From Acidobacteriota bacterium (lineage in GTDB: Bacteria > Acidobacteriota > Terriglobia > Terriglobales > Acidobacteriaceae), in the NCBI GenBank assembly GCA_013288805.1, contig JABDBE010000003.1, positions 1-64,000 of the forward strand: a DNA stretch of 64,000 nt, given 5' to 3'. Each line of letters begins with the position of its first letter. Position 1 is the stretch's first letter. The position numbers and the translations under genes were made by a program. This document shows positions 40,155 through 51,300 of this stretch, piece by piece. The notes beneath the pieces are model-generated. The model was not told the DNA's origin, searched no databases, and saw only the letters and a program-made list of their open reading frames with translations.

Positions 40155-40691
40155 ATGCTTAATGGTGATGGCAATTTCCACATAGGCGACAAGGTCGTCT
40201 ATCCCAATCATGGCGTTGGCATCATTGAACAGATCAGCAGCCGGACTATTGGCGAGAGTGTGGAAAACTTCTACCTGCTCAAGATCAAATCCAGCAGCCT
40301 GAAAGTCATGGTACCTTTCCACAACGTCGGCACCGTCGGCCTCCGGCGGGTAGTGAAGAACGGCGAAATCCAGAAGATCGTGGATTTTCTTGAAGATGGA
40401 GCCTGTGACAACAACGCCGACTGGAAATATCGCTTCAAGGAAAACTCCGAGCGCATGCGCACCGGCTCCTTGCTAGAAGTCGCCAATGTCTTGAAAGCGC
40501 TGCTGGTGCTCAACCAGTCGAAGTCTCTCTCCTTTCGCGAAAAGAAAATGTTGGAGCGCGCCCGCTACCTCCTGGTCAGCGAATTGGCGATGGCGAAGAA
40601 CTGCGAAGAGCCTCATATCGAGGAGTTGTTGACCAAAGCTCTGTCCAAGTCCAACCTGAGATTCCCTGAAGCTTCCGAATTTCAAGCTTAA
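40155..40691 (+). CDS. CarD family transcriptional regulator
   Basis: FHIGDKVVYPNHGVGIIEQISSRTIGESVENFYLLKI; KMLERARYLLVSELA. Confidence 0.95.
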   Translation: MLNGDGNFHIGDKVVYPNHGVGIIEQISSRTIGESVENFYLLKIKSSSLKVMVPFHNVGTVGLRRVVKNGEIQKIVDFLEDGACDNNADWKYRFKENSERMRTGSLLEVANVLKALLVLNQSKSLSFREKKMLERARYLLVSELAMAKNCEEPHIEELLTKALSKSNLRFPEASEFQA

Positions 40692-40809
40692 GTTCGGGGC
40701 TGCTGCAAACCCTGCCGTTCTTTTTTGAATACCGATCGTTCCATCCTGACAAAAAGTCTGTAAACCGTGTGAGTTTGCGGCTGGCGCTGGGTTTATAATC
40801 CGTGGAAGC

Positions 40810-41289
40810 ATGACCGAGCAAATCAAGCGGAAGCTACAAGAGGAAATGAATCAGCTCGAACACGAACTGGTTCACGAACTCCCCAAAGAGATCAAGAAAG
40901 CCGCCGCCCTCGGAGATCTCAGCGAAAACGCCGAATACCACATGGCCAAGCAGCGCCAGGAGTTCGTCAAGGCGCGTCTCCGCCAACTCGGCAAACGCAT
41001 GAGCGACCTGGCTTTGATCAACATGGACAACATCCCCCGCGACAAGGTGGGTCTGGGATCGACTGTCCGGGTTTACGACAACGACAAGAACGAAGAAATC
41101 GAGTACAAGCTGGTCACCAGCGAAGAAGCCGACTTTCCTTCCGGAAAGATTTCCACCAGCTCCCCGATCGGGCGCGCGCTGCTGAACAAAAAAGTGGGCG
41201 ACACCGCTCTCGTAGTAACGCCCAACGGCAAGCGCGAGATGGAAGTCCTGAAATTAAGCACCATTCACGACGAGGCCGCAGCCGGGTGA
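40810..41289 (+). CDS. greA: transcription elongation factor GreA
   Basis: GDLSENAEYHMAKQRQEFVKARLRQL; SPIGRALLNKKVGD. Confidence 0.96.
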   Translation: MTEQIKRKLQEEMNQLEHELVHELPKEIKKAAALGDLSENAEYHMAKQRQEFVKARLRQLGKRMSDLALINMDNIPRDKVGLGSTVRVYDNDKNEEIEYKLVTSEEADFPSGKISTSSPIGRALLNKKVGDTALVVTPNGKREMEVLKLSTIHDEAAAG

Positions 41290-41954
41290 CGGGCACGAAC
41301 AAATCTGGACCTCGGACTTGGACCAGTGCCTTCGGACGCGCCTGCGGCGTCCTGCTGGATGCCATCGTGCGCCGGCTGGCGCTCGCCCGCGTCAACCCAA
41401 ACGTCCTCACTTTTCTGGGCCTCGTAGTCAACATCGTCGCCGCGTTTCTGTTTGGATATGCCAACGGCGACAATCAAGCTCGCATGTTCCGCTACGCCGG
41501 CCTGGTCATCATCGGTTCCGGTTTCTTCGATCTGGTGGACGGCGCCGTCGCTCGAGCCAGCAATCGAGTCACCCGCTTCGGCGGCTTCTTCGATTCCGTA
41601 GTCGATCGCTACAGCGACGCCTCGCAGTTCCTCGGATTGCTGGTCTTTTACGCCCGCGGCGACCGCTTTTTCTACGTCGTGCTCACCGCCATCGTGATGA
41701 TCAGCGCCATCATGGTCAGCTACACTCGCGCCCGTGCCGAATCACTCATCGGTTCCTGCCGCGTAGGTTTCATGGAGCGTCCGGAGCGCCTGGTCTTAGT
41801 CATCATCGGAGCCCTCTTCAACCGCATGGCCCCGGTGCTATGGATCATCGCCGTGCTCTCGACGATCACAGTCATCCACCGCGTCCGCTACACCTGGACC
41901 CGTACCGAATTGGTAGATCGAGCCGCCGCAGCCACTCCCGGCCAAGCCGCATAG
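41286..41954 (+). CDS. CDP-alcohol phosphatidyltransferase
   Basis: Complete motif DLVDGAVARASNRVTRFGGFFDSVVDRYSD; GTG start overlaps greA stop by 4 nt. Confidence 0.92.
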   Translation: MTGTNKSGPRTWTSAFGRACGVLLDAIVRRLALARVNPNVLTFLGLVVNIVAAFLFGYANGDNQARMFRYAGLVIIGSGFFDLVDGAVARASNRVTRFGGFFDSVVDRYSDASQFLGLLVFYARGDRFFYVVLTAIVMISAIMVSYTRARAESLIGSCRVGFMERPERLVLVIIGALFNRMAPVLWIIAVLSTITVIHRVRYTWTRTELVDRAAAATPGQAA

Positions 41955-41984
41955 AGCGGACACCCCTGTCCGCTGCTTTTGTCT
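41955..41984 (+). terminator. Rho-independent terminator
   Basis: AGCGGACA-CCCC-TGTCCGCT perfect 8-bp stem then GCTTTTGTCTTTT. Confidence 0.82.
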
Positions 41985-42126
41985 TTTCCGAATGGCCCGG
42001 TCTTCGCCGTTCGTAATTCTTCTTGACATCACGTTCTGGATGAATACTCTTAGGGCGCCAGCCCTCCCTTGTTTCAATTACCGCGAATCTCGCCTGCTCA
42101 AAAATGCCATACCCAGGGAGAACGGC

Positions 42127-43467
42127 ATGTCTCGCTTCCCAATCCATTTCTTCGCGAAGCTGTTCTTACTCTTGCTATGCGTTTCTGCCGTCGCAGAGGA
42201 CAGCCTCAAGACCATCGACAACCCCGGTGGAGGGCAGATCGTCTACGGGCCCGTCGCCGGACAGACCTCAATGCAAGGCGCGATGGGAGCCTTGCTCCGC
42301 GATATCCACAACCGCTTCGGCGAGCGTCCACAGATCGGCAGGTTCTTCCAGGCCGGGGGCACAGACTCCGTGGCAACCTTTTTCACAGTGACGGCAAAGA
42401 GCCAGGCTGGAAAGCACATCGCCGGCATGGTCATCGTTTCCATGCCTACCGGAACCCAACCAACCGGCGCGTTCATTTACGACGATGCACAGCGCTTCGG
42501 CACTACTGCCAATCCCATGTTGAAAACGTTGAACCAGGTTTTGCACCCCGATTCCGGCAAACCCGCGTCGCCGTCAGCAGCAGCACAAGCCGCCAACGTT
42601 CCCCCACTCCAGCAGACGCCCTTCCCAGACGGAAGCGGCAGCATCGGTCTACCCCCAGGATGGCAAATCACCAACGCCGGTAAAGGCACAGTCAATGCTG
42701 TCGGACCCAATTCAGAATCGATCCATTTCGGATTGTATTTCCCAATCCTCGACCCCAGAAATCCACAAACTCAGATGTCGCTCCGCAGCGGCCGCCCGCT
42801 GCCCGGAATGTATACCGCCTACCCGTCCGGAGGAGATCTGGTGCAGGCGTTTCTTGCCGTAATTCAGCAAGTTCATCAAAAGCAACACGCTGCGATGCCC
42901 ACGATCAACATCACCAGTTCGAAAAAGATGCCGACATCACCAACCGAGACTGACTCGGTACTGCTGACCGCGGACATCGACTCTCACGACGGCAAGGGTC
43001 TCATGGCCTCGAGCCTTCTGGTCTCTGCGCTCCGGCCGATTACGGGTGGGACTTGGGCGATCACGGTAAATCAGGGAAGCTTGCCCAAGCGACTTGCAGA
43101 TCAAGAGTGGCCCACCATTACGGCCATCGCTAACAGTTGGCGGCTGAACGGTGCCGTCATTCAAGCTCAGACCCAGACCGAAATCGGGAGAATCAAACAG
43201 ATCGGCGCCAACGCCAAAGCCCAGGCCGATGCCGCCCATGCAGCCGAAGACGCTCACAACGCCAGTGTCGAAGCACGATGGGATAGCCAGGCCAGAAGCA
43301 ATCAGAATTTCTCCAACTACCTGCTTGACCAGACCGTCGTTCAGGACAACAACACCGGCGGCCACGCCACGCTATGGAATCAATACGCTGACTCGTTGGT
43401 CAAGAACGATCCCAATCGCTACCAGTACGTGCAGACACCAGACTTTCTAAAAGGGATCGATTATTAA
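42127..43467 (+). CDS. secreted hypothetical protein
   Basis: Signal peptide MSRFPIHFFAKLFLLLLCVSAVAEDS; start set to internal ATG 42127. Confidence 0.65.
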   Translation: MSRFPIHFFAKLFLLLLCVSAVAEDSLKTIDNPGGGQIVYGPVAGQTSMQGAMGALLRDIHNRFGERPQIGRFFQAGGTDSVATFFTVTAKSQAGKHIAGMVIVSMPTGTQPTGAFIYDDAQRFGTTANPMLKTLNQVLHPDSGKPASPSAAAQAANVPPLQQTPFPDGSGSIGLPPGWQITNAGKGTVNAVGPNSESIHFGLYFPILDPRNPQTQMSLRSGRPLPGMYTAYPSGGDLVQAFLAVIQQVHQKQHAAMPTINITSSKKMPTSPTETDSVLLTADIDSHDGKGLMASSLLVSALRPITGGTWAITVNQGSLPKRLADQEWPTITAIANSWRLNGAVIQAQTQTEIGRIKQIGANAKAQADAAHAAEDAHNASVEARWDSQARSNQNFSNYLLDQTVVQDNNTGGHATLWNQYADSLVKNDPNRYQYVQTPDFLKGIDY

Positions 43468-43470
43468 GGG

Positions 43471-44490
43471 CTATTCGGTCGGGGCATTCCCGGCTAAAGA
43501 TGTCGCCGGATGCAGCGGCCTCCCAAACATAATCCCGGTTTCCACTTCCACCGGTTTTCGGTCCCGCAGGTACGGCTTGAACTTCCATTGTTTGAAGGCG
43601 TCCGTAATGGCCTTTGCCTGGTCGGGAAATGCGCTCAGAAAGTGAACGTGTTTTACCCTGCCTTCTTTGTCGATGATGATTCGAACCGGAACCGCATTGA
43701 ATCGGTGCTCGGTAAAGACCGGATCAGCCCGCGCAATCACGTTTTCCCCCTGCGCATAATCCTTGATGCACACTGGTACATCGCCGCCAGTGCCGGCCGT
43801 CGGGCCGGCCTCCGCAGGCAACTCCATCTTGTTGAGGTCAAGCATCAAGCTCGACAGCAGCTTTGTGTCCCTGCTGCTTAGCACCACTTCCACGGTGTGG
43901 CACCGGAGTTCGGTCGCGAGCACGTACCAATGCAGCTCTGCCACCGGAGACCAATAGGCAAAGAAAGTAAAAGGACGTCCGCCAATTTTGGCCGGCGTAG
44001 GCGTGAGCTCCAATTTGTAATCGGCTTGCAGGTTATCCTTTGAGTAATTGACGACCTGTAACGCGTTGGTCGCGGGTAGAGTGGTGAAGAACATATCGTC
44101 CGCCGTGATCAGAATGCTGCCTCGATCCGGCCCTTTAAGTGTGTCCCCCGGACTGATCTGCGCCAGCACGTAGCGGCCACTTTCCGACGGAGGCGGTCCC
44201 TTGTATTTCTCCGTCCAATCCTTGGGCAGCGCGTAGGTCATACCGAAATACGGGTCGCGGAAAACATTGTTGGTCACGTTGCCGTCTTCGGGCACGGGAG
44301 TTACTGAATCGCTCGCACTGGACCATGCGCCCTTCACCAAGATGACCCCAGTAGGCACCTTCGTCAGCGGTTGCGTGCTGTTAGAAAAGTCGCCGCCATT
44401 CTGGGATGCGATTTGGGATTTTGCACTTTGACCCCACGCCAGCAACGGTAAAGCGAGGCCAATAAGCAGAGATAAAAGCCTATGATGCAT
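43471..44490 (-). CDS. secreted protein with TonB C-terminal-like domain
   Basis: Signal peptide MHHRLLSLLIGLALPLLAWGQ; C-terminal VPVRIIIDKEGRVKHVHFLSAFPDQAKAITDAFKQWKFKPYLRDRKPVEVETGI. Confidence 0.75.
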   Translation of the reverse strand: MHHRLLSLLIGLALPLLAWGQSAKSQIASQNGGDFSNSTQPLTKVPTGVILVKGAWSSASDSVTPVPEDGNVTNNVFRDPYFGMTYALPKDWTEKYKGPPPSESGRYVLAQISPGDTLKGPDRGSILITADDMFFTTLPATNALQVVNYSKDNLQADYKLELTPTPAKIGGRPFTFFAYWSPVAELHWYVLATELRCHTVEVVLSSRDTKLLSSLMLDLNKMELPAEAGPTAGTGGDVPVCIKDYAQGENVIARADPVFTEHRFNAVPVRIIIDKEGRVKHVHFLSAFPDQAKAITDAFKQWKFKPYLRDRKPVEVETGIMFGRPLHPATSLAGNAPTE

Positions 44491-44670
44491 ACGACCTCCA
44501 ACCCAATGTAGGCGCAGGCGTCCCGCCCGAGGTCCTCGCCGCCAATTCACCATTGTCATTCCGAGGAGCGAAGCGACGAGGAATCTCGGTTTCTGCCGAT
44601 AGCGCGAAAAACGCCCGCCACCCAGCAAAACTCCGGCGAGACGCTCCCGCGTCTCGCCAGAATCCGTAAA

Positions 44671-46113
44671 TTACAGCGAGCGCAGGAAGTCCAAAATCTC
44701 CTGCCGCTGGCTGGTACTGAGGTTGCTGAAGTTCTGTTCCACGGTTGTGGCCTCGCTGCCATGGCCCGCATGCGCCGCGATAGCGGCGTTTAGGTTCGTG
44801 GTGCGACCGTCGTGCAGGAGGAAGATCCGTTGTCCCAATCCCCACAGCGGAGCGGTGCGGAACTGATCGCCCCCAGCGCTGCCCTGCGAGACGTTGTCCG
44901 CCAAGCCGTTGCCCATGTGATGGATCTCGATGTCCGAGAACGCAGGCACCGGGGCATTGCTCAATGCGGGAACCATGTTCGAAGCCTGTGTCGAGCCTGG
45001 CGTCGCATTGTGGCAGGTTGCACAGCCGATAGCGCTAAATAGCTGGCCGCCGGCGGAGATCGAACTCGCGGGAACCTGTTGGCCGTTCAGCACCACTCCA
45101 CCAGGCGGAGGCGGAGCCAGGAATCGCATGAAGTTTGCAAATGCCGAGACGTCATCCAAAACCGCTACGCTGGACGTCTGCGATGGGTTGGATGTGTCTT
45201 CCGGATAACCCGTTCCCGAGAGATTCAAACAGTTCGAGGGCAGCCCGGTTTGTTGCTGGTCTTCCCCAGGCAGCGGCCGGTCTTGGGTGAACAAAAGGTT
45301 GGTGATGCCCATCTCCACGTTGTAGGCCTCGGCGGAAAAGATGTGCAGCGATTTGTTTTGCGCCTTCCAACCGAAGCGGCTGATTGTGCCGTCATTGCCG
45401 TTGTGGTTGAAGGCGCCAGAAATGCCAAGGTTGTTGTTGTTGTTCGCCGCCTGGTTTTTCAACAAGGTTGAATCGTCCAGATTTTCGATCAATCCCGCGC
45501 CGAAAGTCGGTGTGGGAATGCGGAAGATGATGTCGTTAGCTTGCCCTGCAGCGCTAAAACTGGGCTGTGGCAGACTGCAACTGCCTGCGTCGCTACGGCC
45601 GCTAACTGTGAACAGGTCTTCCACTCCGCCATTCGGAGCGCTGGTGTTCACCGTGCCGTTGGCGTTAAAGAAGAACGGAAAACGGGCTTCCCGGGTGGGG
45701 CCGTTAGCCGTAATGAAATACGGGGTCGCGTCTTTAGGCGCAACGGAGCTGCCGGCAAACGCGAATTGAGGATTGTTTGCAGAACCTGTCCCGCCAACTG
45801 CAGGTTGCGCGTGGCATGAACTGCACTGATTGGAGTTGAACCGCGGCCCCAGACCGTTGTTGCCGGCTGCGTTGCCGGAAACCGACTCCACTGCCTGGAA
45901 GCGAGCTTGACCGTCCGTGAAAAACGGCAGGAAGCCGTTCGGGTCGCTCGTAATGATGGTGGCGCCGGTGCCGCGATTGCCACTCTGAACTCCAGGGTCG
46001 GTTTGAGCCAACGCCATCCCCGTGAACAACAGCGCCGCCCCAGTTGAAACTGACGCAATCTTAACCATCTTGATCAAAATGTATCTTCGTAAAGCCTGTC
46101 GCGAATTCCTCAT
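44671..46113 (-). CDS. di-haem oxidoreductase / di-haem cytochrome family protein
   Basis: Two CxxCH motifs (CSSCHAQ, CATCHNA); LWGLGQRIFLLHDGRTTNLNAAIAAHAGHGSEA; start inferred at MRNSRQ. Confidence 0.88.
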   Translation of the reverse strand: MRNSRQALRRYILIKMVKIASVSTGAALLFTGMALAQTDPGVQSGNRGTGATIITSDPNGFLPFFTDGQARFQAVESVSGNAAGNNGLGPRFNSNQCSSCHAQPAVGGTGSANNPQFAFAGSSVAPKDATPYFITANGPTREARFPFFFNANGTVNTSAPNGGVEDLFTVSGRSDAGSCSLPQPSFSAAGQANDIIFRIPTPTFGAGLIENLDDSTLLKNQAANNNNNLGISGAFNHNGNDGTISRFGWKAQNKSLHIFSAEAYNVEMGITNLLFTQDRPLPGEDQQQTGLPSNCLNLSGTGYPEDTSNPSQTSSVAVLDDVSAFANFMRFLAPPPPGGVVLNGQQVPASSISAGGQLFSAIGCATCHNATPGSTQASNMVPALSNAPVPAFSDIEIHHMGNGLADNVSQGSAGGDQFRTAPLWGLGQRIFLLHDGRTTNLNAAIAAHAGHGSEATTVEQNFSNLSTSQRQEILDFLRSL

Positions 46114-46455
46114 TGCTTTCTCCTTGATCCGTGTCCCGCAAATACCCAGGGGGATTTCCGTCGCGCAGACCACCTTGCAGGCGGACCATCAAAAAGTGCG
46201 GCGGCTGAAGGGTTTTTCGGTGGGCAACTTCAGACACACGAATAACGCATGAAGTTGCTCCCAATCATGGAGCAAGCTCCCGTGAAATCTTCTTGACTTT
46301 CAACCCGGAGATTCCCCAACGCAATTTTGCTGAGGTGACGCGCACCCGACGAAGAGACGCGGAAGCAGCGAAGAAACTCAACTGCGTGGCAGCAAACTAA
46401 GTGCGCCAGACGTTAGTACGAAGAAGAATAGGAGTCAACAAAAAAGTGCGCACAC

Positions 46456-47118
46456 GTGCACTTACTATTTGTCGGCGAATCAATCTCTCGCAAAATGTTC
46501 ACGGTAGCGCATTCGCAATTCGGCGCCGGCCACTTGGAGCACGTCCAAATGCTAGACTATCGGACATCGGAAAGGCTCTCTATGGGGGATGTCCCGCGGA
46601 TCAACGCAACCATTCAGAAGACGCTGGAACTTGCGTCCCGTTGCACCCAGCTTGAAACCAGCGACAATTATGGCGCTTTGGGCGATCAGGTCGAAGAACT
46701 CGAGGGTCAGGCGCGACAGGCATTTCTGGCGAAGATGGAAATCGCGTCGCTGTTGCCAAAACTGAAAACGGGAAAGCCACTGACGCCCGAAGACTTGAAA
46801 ACACTGGAACTGCTCATCGTTGGTGACGCTGAGTATTTCTTGAAGTATGAAAATGATTTGGAGCAGTGGAAGAGCGAGATCAGGAAGTTGCTCGGAGAGA
46901 TATCCAATTTGCAGTCGTCGGATTTGGATGTGGACAGCCTGATGCATTTGCGCGCGCTCTGCGCCGAAGTCGGCCGCGTCCTGCCCGATGTCGTCTATTA
47001 CCTCAATCAGAAAGAACGAACCAGCAAGTTTCAGGCAGCGATGCGAGAACCGCTCGATTCCGAAGGCTATCGCGTGCTCGCTGAAATCGTCGAGCAAATG
47101 CTCAGAGGCAAGATGTGA
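46456..47118 (+). CDS. hypothetical alpha-helical protein
   Basis: 220-aa ORF rich in Leu/Glu/Lys; start uncertain. Confidence 0.5.
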   Translation: MHLLFVGESISRKMFTVAHSQFGAGHLEHVQMLDYRTSERLSMGDVPRINATIQKTLELASRCTQLETSDNYGALGDQVEELEGQARQAFLAKMEIASLLPKLKTGKPLTPEDLKTLELLIVGDAEYFLKYENDLEQWKSEIRKLLGEISNLQSSDLDVDSLMHLRALCAEVGRVLPDVVYYLNQKERTSKFQAAMREPLDSEGYRVLAEIVEQMLRGKM

Positions 47119-47126
47119 AGGCCTGG

Positions 47127-47158
47127 CGACCAGGAACCGGGAACAGCGAACTGACAGC
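47127..47158. repeat. degenerate 7-bp repeat arm
   Basis: CGACCAG GAACCGG GAACAGC GAACTGA CAGC. Confidence 0.7.
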
Positions 47159-47329
47159 TGTTTTTCCTCTTTTATCCCGGCCCTGCGAAATCGAGTTTCT
47201 TGCTTCTCGCATTTTCGTTGAATCACTTCCACCCTCCGGCGTTATGGGTGGCCCACCCTTAAGCCGCGCTGCGCACAGCACGTCCCCGCGGTGTTAGACT
47301 GATCGGTCGTTTTCGGGGGAGGACTTTCC

Positions 47330-48247
47330 TTGTCGATGGATCCTGTTCTGCTTGTGCACGGCGGCGCCTGGGCCATTCCGGATGACATGGTCGACGCTCA
47401 TCTCAATGGTGTGCGCCATGCCATTGCAGCGGGCTGGCAGGTACTGAACCGCGGCGGCTCGTCACTCGATGCGGTCGAGGAAGCGGTCGTGATCATGGAA
47501 GACGATCAGACCTTCGACGCCGGACGCGGCAGCTTCCTCAACCGCGATGGCAAAGTGCAACTCGACGCGCTGATCATGGAAGGCGCAACCCTGCGCGCCG
47601 GCGGCGTGGGCTGCGTCGAGCACTTGCGCAATCCTATCCGCGCCGCCCGTAAAATCCTCAGCGAGAGCCCGCACGTGTACTTCGTCGCCGAGGGCGCGGA
47701 ACGCTTCGCGGCCGAGCACGGCATCGCGTTGTGCAAGAACGAAGACCTGATCATCCCGCGCGAAGTCGAACGCTTGCGCGAGTTTCAAGCCCACGCCGCG
47801 GAAGAGAAGCCCGATCTGTTTGCAGCGACTCTTTCCCACGACACCGTGGGCGCGGTCGCCCTCGACGCCAAAGGCGACATCGCTGCCGCGACCTCCACCG
47901 GAGGCACGCTCAACAAAGCTCCTGGCCGCTTGGGAGATTCATCCTTGATCGGATGCGGATGCTACGCCGACAACAAAACCGCGGCAGCTTCCACCACGGG
48001 ATGGGGCGAGCCCATCATGAAGTTGGTGCTGGCCAAGTGGGCCGCGGATCGCGTGGCCTCGGGCAGTCTGCCCGAATGGGTCGCGGCGGAAGCGATCAAC
48101 TATCTGCAGGCGCGCGTGAATGGGCATGGCGGGATGATTTTGCTGGACGCTCGCGGACGTTTTGGCATCGCCCACAACACACCGCGCATGGCCTGGGCGC
48201 TCAAGACGATGAGCGAAGAGCGCTCCGGAATCAGCCGCCAGGAGTGA
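47330..48247 (+). CDS. isoaspartyl peptidase / plant-type L-asparaginase (Ntn hydrolase)
   Basis: VLLVHGGAWAIPDD; HDTVGAVALDAKGDIAAATSTGGTLNKAPGRLGDSSLIGCGCYADN. Confidence 0.93.
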   Translation: MSMDPVLLVHGGAWAIPDDMVDAHLNGVRHAIAAGWQVLNRGGSSLDAVEEAVVIMEDDQTFDAGRGSFLNRDGKVQLDALIMEGATLRAGGVGCVEHLRNPIRAARKILSESPHVYFVAEGAERFAAEHGIALCKNEDLIIPREVERLREFQAHAAEEKPDLFAATLSHDTVGAVALDAKGDIAAATSTGGTLNKAPGRLGDSSLIGCGCYADNKTAAASTTGWGEPIMKLVLAKWAADRVASGSLPEWVAAEAINYLQARVNGHGGMILLDARGRFGIAHNTPRMAWALKTMSEERSGISRQE

Positions 48248-48362
48248 GAAGTGTTCCACGTGGAACATATTGTGGTTACGGTCCCATATGTACAAGAACA
48301 TATGCACAAGCGAAGAACTCACTTTGGTTTCAAGGAGCTAGCAGGGAAGAGCCAGTGATTTA

Positions 48363-51300
48363 TTAGAACGTGAAGCGGACTGAAAACTGCAGCACTCGGG
48401 GAAGGCCGTTTGGGCTAATTTCCTGGAGTGTCCCGAAATTACCCGGGCCGGAGTTAGGCACGAGATAGCAGGTCTGCTTCAGGGTTGCGCCGTCACCGCA
48501 GTTGGTCCCGATTGGGTTGTATTGCAGTTGGTTGACTCCGTCGCCATTCTGCACATAGTAGTTGGCGTGGTTGAACACATTGAAAGCTTGCACCTGAAAC
48601 TGCAGTTCCTTGCCTTCCCTGATTGCAAAACTCCGGGACAGCCCAACGTCGATCCTCTCCAGCCACGGACCGTAGAAGGAATTCAGGCCGATCCCCGGAG
48701 TGGGACCAGCGCCATTGATGCCGCCGGCGGTGTTGGCGGTGTCTTGATTGAAGGCAGTGTCGTTCAGGTTGTCGTTGGCGCCGTTGCAATTGCCGAATGA
48801 CAAAGTCGAACTGGTGCACGCCGGACTTAACAACCCCGCATAGGGGCGGCCGGAAGAGAACTCCATGATGCTGCTCAGGGTCCAACCGGAGAGCAATGCG
48901 CGGCCGGCATCCGATCCCGTCAGTCTTTCGAGTTGAGGACGGTAGACGGCCGCAAGACTAATTCTGTGCCGCTGATCGAGGAGCGAAGGCGCGTGCGTAT
49001 TGCTAAGGTCGAACTGATTGTTGAAGTCCATGCCATCGAGCATGATGCTCTTGGCGAAGGTATAGGAAAATTGCAGCGAGAGTCCTCGCGACATGCGGCG
49101 CTGCAACTGCACGAAGAAGGAGTTGTAGTAGTTTTGCGCGGGGCTGATGAGTTCGTTGATCTGGCCCAGATTGGGGTTGATGCGGCCTTCGGTCAGCAGG
49201 TCGTTATCCATGTTTGGCAGGGTAATCGACTGGCCGCTGCACGGCACCGTAGCTGTACCGGGAGGGCAGACGGTATAGGTCGTCGTACCTTGCAACGGCT
49301 TCAGGTTCGCGTCGTAGGCGCTGCCTGAAAGCAAGTGCACGCCGTGATTCCACATGGTGCCGATACTCACAGTTGTGTTCTCAGAAATCTCGCGCTCAAT
49401 CTGCAAACTCGCCTGCAATATGTAGGGCACGCGAAACTGCGGAGAAACCAGAGAAATATCCGGCGAAGCGGAAAACAAAGGAGAGTTGCCGGGGAGAATG
49501 TTGGGAAAAGTTGGGAGTTGCTGGTTCGGCGGGCCCGCAGTGTAACTGACACTCGCCGACGATTGCTGTGAGGCCAGTCCGTTCGAGACCACGGCGTTGC
49601 GGTAGTTCAGGCCATTCATGTTGTCATAGAACTGCCCGAATCCTCCGCGTACGACCGTCTTGGATGCAGGCTGCCAGGCAAATCCGAAGCGCGGGGAAAG
49701 GCGTAGAAACTGATTGGGATACTGTCCGGTGAGCGGGAATGCGGGATTTTCCGCGGGCTGCGGGTAAACCTGGAAGTCCTCGCGCAAGCCCATTTCCAGG
49801 GTCAACTTCGGCAACGCGCGGAAAGTATCCTGCAGGTAGAATCCATAATAAGGCACGGAAAAAGAAAAAGTCGGGTTCCCCGAAGACTGACTGAAGACAT
49901 TGTATTGGCCCAGTGCAAGAGCCTCGAGGTTTGAGAACTCATAACTGCCGAGGAACGATCCAAAATCGACGGCCTCGTTCGGGTCGGCGCCGCCATCGTT
50001 GTTGTCCGAATCCCAAGCGCGATTGAAATCGAAACCGAACTGTAGGGTGTGCTTGCCAATTACATAGTCGACCCGGTCGGAGAAAGAATACTGTCTTTCA
50101 AAAACCCTTCCCACTGAGAAAGGTGCGTTACCCAGAATGAATGCGGCCGGACTATCCAGAATTAACGTGGGGATGTTGGGTGCAAGGCCGGTCGGGGTCG
50201 AGATCTCGTTGTCCTGCGAGGTGCTCACGTGGAATTCGTTCAGCAATGTGGATGAGAAGGTGTGCGTCCATCCAACGCTGGCCTGGAAGGTGTGCACGTA
50301 AGCGTTGGCCAGCGTCTGCGTTCCATAGTTTCCCACGGTCGGGTCGGTGATGACGCCACCGGGGGAATTGAAGCGATTTAGATTGAGGCTGAGGAACAGG
50401 CTGTCACGGGAAGTGGGCTGATAGTCGAGCCGGGGAGTCAAGACCCAATCGTTGCGCTTTCTGGCTTTGCTGCCGAGATTGGAGTTGAGCGCGTTCACGG
50501 TGTTTGCCACTTGCTGGAGATAGACGGGATTGGTGGGATCAGGCGCAGTGTCGCTGCCGGGCACCGGCAAGGGACCGTTCGGCGCAGGCAAAGTCGTGCC
50601 CGCGGGAATTCCAAAATTAGCGCTCAAGAAGGCGGGTAAGTTCGCTGGTGTCGTGGCCAATACCGGGTTGATGACAGAAATCGGATTGTTGCGCAGTTGC
50701 TGCTCATAATCCACGAAGAACCACAGGCGGTTGCGAACGATGGGCCCGCCCACCCCGGCGCCGAATTGCTGCAAAGCATCTTCCGGCTTAGGGAATCCGC
50801 TGGCTTTGTCGAGGGCGTCGTTGGCACCGGTGGCGGAGTTCCGGTTGTAATAAAACGCGCTACCGTGGAAGGCGTTGCTTCCCGACTGGGTTACAGCGTT
50901 GACGAAGCCCGCTCCACCTCCATAGATGGCCGAGTATGGGCTGACCGAGACTTGAAATTCCTGGATCGCGTCCTCGCCAAAGAGGTACGGGATGCGGTAA
51001 CGGCCGATAATGTCGGAGAAGTAGTTGTTGGTGGCGTTGCTTCCATCCACGGTGAAAGCATTGCCACCGTTTCCGTTGGCGTATCCCGAATCTTCTCCGC
51101 CCTGTTGTCCGGCAATGCTGACCAGGCCAGTGTCGCCGTCGTAGCTGGTGTTCGGCGTAAGCACCGTAAAGTCGGTATAACGACGCCCGTTGAGAGGCAG
51201 GTCCTCGATAAACGATCGATCCAACACTGTGCTGGCGGAGGATTCCGCGGGCCGCAGCATGGGGGCAGTTCCGCTTACTTTAACGGCGTCTCCACTGGCT

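Noticed and set aside
46552-47232. 226-aa minus-strand ORF opposite the 46456-47118 ORF
   Set aside because: The plus-strand frame has a more natural soluble helical protein composition; the antisense reading looks like a mirror of it. Not fully resolved.
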